This document shows positions 23,472 to 26,492 of a stretch of DNA of 26,492 nt, piece after piece. Source of the stretch: a virus; the IMG/VR virus record IMGVR_UViG_3300025652_000451, positions 1 to 26,492 of that record; one strand, 5' to 3'. The notes beneath the pieces were generated by a model. That model did no database searches, had not been told where the DNA came from, and worked only from the letters and a program-made list of their open reading frames with translations. The number at the start of each line of letters is the position of its first letter. Within the stretch, counting starts at the first letter, position 1. The position numbers and the translations under genes are program-made.

Positions 23472-23751
23472 GCGTGAACCTCGTCAAAAAGTCATTATCA
23501 AAGTAGGGAGTTTGAGAGCTGGGGCGCACTCTGAACTCTTCAAAGCTTGCAGTGTAGCATTTTTCACATTCTTCTCCTTTTGGTGCAAAATTACGCTCTT
23601 GGAGAACCTTCTCTTTGCACTTAGCACCATTGCATCTAGCTCTCTCTTTATTGTGCAGTTTATTCTTCTTGTCCATCTTTGTTGTTGAACTTGATTTCAA
23701 GCTACCCCAAGATGAATGGGGTGGTATATGTATGCCTACGTTCTTAATCAT
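23464..23751 (-). CDS. Putative zinc-binding protein (95 aa)
   Basis: This is an unrecognised protein with four Cys in a zinc-ribbon-like layout: Cys40 and Cys45 (RCNGAKCKEK), then Cys62 and Cys65 (EECEKCY). The flanks are basic (KMDKKNKLHNKERAR) and would suit nucleic-acid contact. AGGAG lies 6 nt before the ATG and the start comes 1 nt after the previous stop. Zinc binding and a DNA role are inferred from the Cys pairs and operon context. It may be a small phage recombination or transcription accessory factor. Confidence 0.68.
   Translation of the reverse strand: MIKNVGIHIPPHSSWGSLKSSSTTKMDKKNKLHNKERARCNGAKCKEKVLQERNFAPKGEECEKCYTASFEEFRVRPSSQTPYFDNDFLTRFTLV
23479..23482 (-). promoter_or_regulatory. 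Shine-Dalgarno site supporting a TTG start
   Basis: GAGG on the minus strand lies 7 nt before the TTG at 23471 and is the main reason to accept the 62-aa membrane protein, which has no ATG. Confidence 0.6.
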
Positions 23752-23752
23752 T

Positions 23753-24013
23753 TTATTCTCCTAACTCTTTTTCAATATCCCTAAGCTCTTGCTCTCTACT
23801 CAAGCTCCACTTCATATCTGATAAATCATGATCGTAGCTCTTACCACCTGAACGCTCACCAATTTTAAACCCTTTTTTCAATACGTGCTCAATTGCAGAG
23901 GGTAGCTTTAAATCCCTAACTAAAGCATACCAATCAATCTTTATTTTATGTGCGTTGCCTTTTTTATCCCTACCGATAACCCATATATCATACTTTGAAT
24001 CTTCTTTACTCAT
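23753..24013 (-). CDS. Unknown 86-aa protein
   Basis: I do not recognise this protein. It opens MSKEDSKYDIWVIGRDKKGN and then shows a KIDWYALVRDLKLPSAIEHV stretch. It is charged and soluble, with an acidic end (ELRDIEKELGE). The phrase on Lys-rich gene products acting on an internal helix suggests a small binding protein, but no fold was recognised. AAGAG lies 7 nt before the ATG, 2 nt after the HNH gene stop. It begins with the same 11 bases as the HNH gene. Confidence 0.68.
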   Translation of the reverse strand: MSKEDSKYDIWVIGRDKKGNAHKIKIDWYALVRDLKLPSAIEHVLKKGFKIGERSGGKSYDHDLSDMKWSLSREQELRDIEKELGE

Positions 24014-24015
24014 TA

Positions 24016-24510
24016 TTATTCTCTTAGTTTTTTAAAAGCATTTGTATAAGCTTTATTTGCTTCAATCTCGGTTTTAAAAAAACCTAGATGTTTTGTTTTT
24101 CCGTTAATTCTTATTCTTGATTGCCAAGGTTTTGGTGTTTCAGCAAAAGCTTTGTTGAAGCTTGCTCCTACTAAGCGACCTTCTCTGTGGTGTTTTCTAT
24201 TTTGGTTATTCTCTCTATGGGTAACAACTCTTAGATTCTCTAAACGATTATCACTTCTTTCACCATTTATATGGTCAATCAATCCACTTCCGAGTTGAAA
24301 AGATGATTGTATTAGTTTATGAATCTTAAAATTTTTCCTTACCTTATTTTTAATAAGACCTATGAATATGTATCCCTTACCATCATTTGATGGTTTTAGT
24401 ATTCGCTCTGAAACACCTCTACATATTTTAAAACTTTTAACTCTTCCTAAGTTACTTATTTGATAATGACCTTCATAACCAATAACGTCTTTCCAAATCT
24501 CTTTACTCAT
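24016..24510 (-). CDS. HNH homing endonuclease with NUMOD4 and AP2-like domains
   Basis: This is a free-standing homing endonuclease, a selfish gene that copies itself into phages lacking it. The N-terminus EIWKDVIGYEGHYQISNLGR is a NUMOD4 motif (residues 4-27). The HNH core is KIHKLIQSSF, then LIDHINGERSDNRLENLRVV (Asp79-His80, Asn82, Asn88, Asn92). The C-terminus (GASFNKAFAETPKPWQSRIR then KHLGFFKTEIEANKAYT) is an AP2-like DNA-binding domain, about residues 115-155. GAGG lies 5 nt before the ATG. It sits among early genes with its own ribosome site and does not interrupt a recognisable gene. All expected key residues appear present. Confidence 0.92.
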   Translation of the reverse strand: MSKEIWKDVIGYEGHYQISNLGRVKSFKICRGVSERILKPSNDGKGYIFIGLIKNKVRKNFKIHKLIQSSFQLGSGLIDHINGERSDNRLENLRVVTHRENNQNRKHHREGRLVGASFNKAFAETPKPWQSRIRINGKTKHLGFFKTEIEANKAYTNAFKKLRE

Positions 24511-24543
24511 ATTTCCCTCAACTGTTGTGATTTTCCCAAAAGT

Positions 24544-24711
24544 TCAATCCCACAATCCCACCTGAGCAGGATTAGCATATTCAATTTTTCCCTCAATAGC
24601 AAGCATCTGCAACTTAGGGCTATCTGTTACTTCTACTATTGCACCTTTGTAAAACTCCCCCATAGAGGAGTTTATTTTGTCTGCTAGGATTATAATTTTT
24701 ACTTGGTTCAT
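24544..24711 (-). CDS. Small unknown protein (55 aa)
   Basis: A 55-codon frame fills the gap between the Gp157-family gene and the HNH gene. It reads NQVKIIILADKINSSMGEFY then KGAIVEVTDSPKLQMLAIEG, a compact alpha/beta-looking protein ending PAQVGLWD. Its ATG overlaps the upstream stop as ATGA and GAGG lies 5 nt upstream. It stops 33 nt before the HNH start. I do not recognise the family. Confidence 0.72.
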   Translation of the reverse strand: MNQVKIIILADKINSSMGEFYKGAIVEVTDSPKLQMLAIEGKIEYANPAQVGLWD

Positions 24712-25199
24712 TTAATCCTCAAGCTAGGGTTTCGTTTTAAAGTTACACCATCTATAAGCTCACCAGCTTTAAGAGCGTCTTTGAGAGCTTTCTTATCTGC
24801 GGTGTGTGTGTATTTCTCAACTACATATTTAGGGTCTAGCTTTTCAAGGTCTTCCACTTCTACAGATTCAGAACCCTTTGAATAGCTTACTTTGATTTGT
24901 GAGTCTTCAAACTTGTCACCATCTACCATGTTGAACAAAGCCCACTCTTTTAAGCGTAGTACTTCATTCTCAACATTTTTCCTACGCTCTGCCATTGACT
25001 TCTCTTGATCCTTGATTGACTTGGCAAAGGCTTCTTTTTCTTTTACCATCTTAGCAATGGCTAGGAACTTGTTAGTCTTGGTTTCTTCAAGGTTCCCAAG
25101 TTGTGAGTCGTCAAATAGTAGCTCACCTGTTTCAAGGTCTGCTGAAAAGCCATTGTTTACGATAGCTCTCAAGTGTTGGTTAATTTCAAATAAATTCAT
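24708..25199 (-). CDS. Gp157-family protein (PF05565-type)
   Basis: The sequence matches the Siphovirus Gp157 family. It has an N-terminal DLETGEL motif after a short helix, then a long helical stretch (TNKFLAIAKMVKEKEAFAKS, then MAERRKNVENEVLRLKEW), then a small beta/helix end (KYVVEKYTHTADKKALKDAL, KAGELIDGVTL). Members are common in phage recombination blocks next to single-strand annealing genes, and the family has been linked to phage resistance in streptococci. The exact biochemical role is not settled. AAAGGA lies 9 nt before the ATG, which overlaps the ERF stop. Confidence 0.87.
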   Translation of the reverse strand: MNLFEINQHLRAIVNNGFSADLETGELLFDDSQLGNLEETKTNKFLAIAKMVKEKEAFAKSIKDQEKSMAERRKNVENEVLRLKEWALFNMVDGDKFEDSQIKVSYSKGSESVEVEDLEKLDPKYVVEKYTHTADKKALKDALKAGELIDGVTLKRNPSLRIK

Positions 25200-25765
25200 T
25201 AGTCTAGTTCCTTTCTGATTTTTGCCTCTGTGTCATTACTGACCTTGTATTTAGTTCTTGCTTGTGCCATTACCTCATCTGCTGTTAGGTTATTGTCGTG
25301 TGCGTGCTTCACAATCTTAGCTACATCATTAAGCCAAGGCTTCACAGCTTCTTTTTCATCTGTATTTTTAAACTTATCTGTATCTCTACCGTCTTTGTCT
25401 TCATCTGTTACAATTCCAAGAATAGCAGAGAGCGCATACCTACGCATATAAGTGATGTTTGACCCTATGCTCTGTATTGCTGACATTTTTCCTTGACCCA
25501 TTGCTAGAGGCACGCTAAAGCTTGAGCTAATCCCTCCACCTTTTACAGCAAATAGGGAGGTGACAACTATAAGCTCTTGCTCGCCTTTAACCTCTTGGAA
25601 CATGATAAGCCCTGCCTCATTAAGGAATGGTTTAACACGCTCTACAATTTGAGGGAGTGAAGCGTATTTGTAGTTATGCCCAGTTGAATCTTTTTCAATA
25701 GTGGGACAAAGTTCTTGGAACTTTGCAAAAGCTGTTAAAAACTCAGGTGTTATATTCGTTTCCAT
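25199..25765 (-). CDS. ERF-family single-strand annealing protein
   Basis: This is predicted to anneal complementary single strands in phage recombination and genome circularisation. The ERF pattern is clear: GHNYKYASLPQIVERVKPFL (residues 29-48), AGLIMFQEV at 51-59, then AIQSIGSNITYMRRYALSAI (96-115) and LGIVTDEDKDG (116-126). It has 188 residues, similar to P22 Erf (about 204). The C-terminal 60 residues are variable and helical. GAGGAAG lies 4 nt before the ATG. It is followed at once by the Gp157-family gene, a common pairing. Confidence 0.9.
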   Translation of the reverse strand: METNITPEFLTAFAKFQELCPTIEKDSTGHNYKYASLPQIVERVKPFLNEAGLIMFQEVKGEQELIVVTSLFAVKGGGISSSFSVPLAMGQGKMSAIQSIGSNITYMRRYALSAILGIVTDEDKDGRDTDKFKNTDEKEAVKPWLNDVAKIVKHAHDNNLTADEVMAQARTKYKVSNDTEAKIRKELD

Positions 25766-25962
25766 TAGTCTTCCTCAATCACAAAGCCGATTTGCTTTGG
25801 GTCTTTTTCAATTAGTTCATACTCTCCACCATCATGAGAGATTAGGAAAGAGCCACCATCAATAGTGATGGCGATTCTTAATCTTTTCATATACTCTATA
25901 ATATGCTCCGTTTTGGCTTTATTTACCATTGCTGCCTTTTGCAGCTTTTCGGTGTCAATCAC
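25765..25962 (-). CDS. Unknown 65-aa protein, GTG start
   Basis: I do not recognise this protein. A helical, basic first half (KLQKAAMVNKAKTEHIIEYM) is followed by beta-like AITIDGGSFLISHDGGEYEL and an acidic end. The GTG at 25962 shares its G with the previous stop (TAGTG), and AGGT lies about 8 nt upstream. Its stop overlaps the ERF start as TAATG. It may assist ERF, but this is from position only. Confidence 0.65.
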   Translation of the reverse strand: MIDTEKLQKAAMVNKAKTEHIIEYMKRLRIAITIDGGSFLISHDGGEYELIEKDPKQIGFVIEED

Positions 25963-26147
25963 TATGATACCTGCCTAGTCGCCATGTTTATTGAAACAAT
26001 ATCGCCATTAGGAAGTCTAAAATCTTCTGTGTTAGTTGTAGCGTTATAGAATGGTACAGCTTCAGCTTCTTCAACTAGCAAGTTCCAAGTTTGCATAGTT
26101 GTGTAATTATTCTTCCTGCTTATTTCAAGCACTTTAGCCTTGTTCAT
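25962..26147 (-). CDS. Unknown 61-aa protein
   Basis: I do not recognise this protein. It reads NKAKVLEISRKNNYTTMQTW then EAEAVPFYNATTNTEDFRLP, with a short beta-like end (GDIVSINMATRQVS). The ATG overlaps the upstream stop as TAATG and its stop overlaps the next GTG. The tight packing supports it as a gene; the ribosome site is weak. Confidence 0.62.
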   Translation of the reverse strand: MNKAKVLEISRKNNYTTMQTWNLLVEEAEAVPFYNATTNTEDFRLPNGDIVSINMATRQVS

Positions 26148-26347
26148 TACACAACCTCCAAAGCAAAACCTATTACATCATCGCTAAGGGTTGATAACCC
26201 TAAAAACTCTTTAAGTTGTTTTTTGTCTAGGCAATGAGCGTAGCTAATACAATGAAGTGCCAACTCTTTTTTATCTGCACCTTCTAAGTTCTCTCTATTT
26301 ACAACAAATTCAAAACCTGCATCTATTGCTTTAGGTAAGTACATCAT
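26147..26347 (-). CDS. Unknown 66-aa protein
   Basis: I do not recognise this protein. It reads MYLPKAIDAGFEFVVNRENL and ends TLSDDVIGFALEVV, largely helical with two Cys in its middle. The ATG at 26347 is chosen over an upstream ATG at 26389 because it has GAGG 7 nt upstream and overlaps the stop of the preceding partial gene (TGATG). Confidence 0.65.
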   Translation of the reverse strand: MMYLPKAIDAGFEFVVNRENLEGADKKELALHCISYAHCLDKKQLKEFLGLSTLSDDVIGFALEVV

Positions 26348-26492
26348 CAGATCGCCTCGCTTATATGTGAGCCATCTGCAAAAGTCCATGTTCGCTTACC
26401 AAATGCTTTCACATCAAAAGCGTTGTCTTTAAGTAGCTGTGTGCGGTTCTGTGGGAATTTAGCTATTAGAGATTTAATCTCTTCTGCTATTG
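26347..26492 (-). CDS. Partial unknown protein, 5' end outside window
   Basis: The frame is open from the right window edge and ends at TGA 26347-26349. The 47 visible C-terminal residues include EEIKSLIAKFPQNRTQLLKD and KAFGKRTWTFADGSHISEAI. The TGA overlaps the next ATG, so this belongs to the same leftward operon. The product cannot be identified from this piece. Confidence 0.65.
   Translation of the reverse strand, partial: IAEEIKSLIAKFPQNRTQLLKDNAFDVKAFGKRTWTFADGSHISEAI

Noticed and set aside
23305-23688. 127-codon plus-strand frame opposite the zinc-binding and membrane-protein genes
   Set aside because: It lies antisense to tightly packed operon genes with good ribosome sites, and its hydrophobic stretches are what antisense reading of charged helices would give.
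26348-26389. Longer 80-aa version of the 66-aa gene starting at 26389
   Set aside because: It would overlap the upstream partial gene by 43 bases, while the ATG at 26347 has GAGG and a TGATG junction.

Overview
The window looks like about 26.5 kb of a double-stranded DNA tailed phage with a short-tailed (podovirus), P22-like virion plan. It is AT-rich and densely packed, with mostly overlapping or abutting genes and Shine-Dalgarno sites before most starts. The short-tailed virion, ejection proteins and a putative lipase point to a Gram-negative host. I cannot name the host. No integrase, repressor, tRNA, rRNA, insertion sequence or CRISPR array was seen, so lifestyle is open.

Rightward late block (2-21707). 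Packaging and head genes come first: large terminase (5' end cut by the window edge), portal, scaffold, major capsid. A strong intrinsic terminator follows the capsid gene. Next are a small unknown gene, a P22 gp4-like tail accessory factor, a gp10-like hub, a small structural candidate, and three ejection-type proteins with a short membrane-protein gene among them. Two adhesins follow, an 875-aa beta-helix tailspike and a 1559-aa repeat-rich fibre; both start with a related virion-anchor domain. The block ends with two unrecognised small genes, a protein with an N-terminal membrane segment, a class 3 lipase-like protein with a full Ser-Asp-His triad, and a DUF5675 protein whose gene overlaps the lipase gene by 86 nt. 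These last three sit where a lysis cassette is expected, and no classical endolysin was recognised.

Convergence point (21708-21797). The rightward and leftward blocks meet at a 12-bp-stem hairpin. Its U-rich tail lies on the leftward side, so it should mainly stop leftward transcripts.

Leftward early/recombination block (26492 down to 21798). In transcription order: a partial gene, three small unknowns, an ERF-family single-strand annealing protein, a Gp157-family protein, a 55-aa unknown, an HNH homing endonuclease, an 86-aa unknown, a putative zinc-binding protein, a single-pass membrane protein, a VRR-NUC-like nuclease, a 59-aa unknown, a coiled-coil unknown, a RusA-like resolvase and a 54-aa unknown. 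ERF, the nuclease and RusA together form a plausible DNA annealing and branch-processing module.

All assignments rest on reading the translated sequence. No database search was run.
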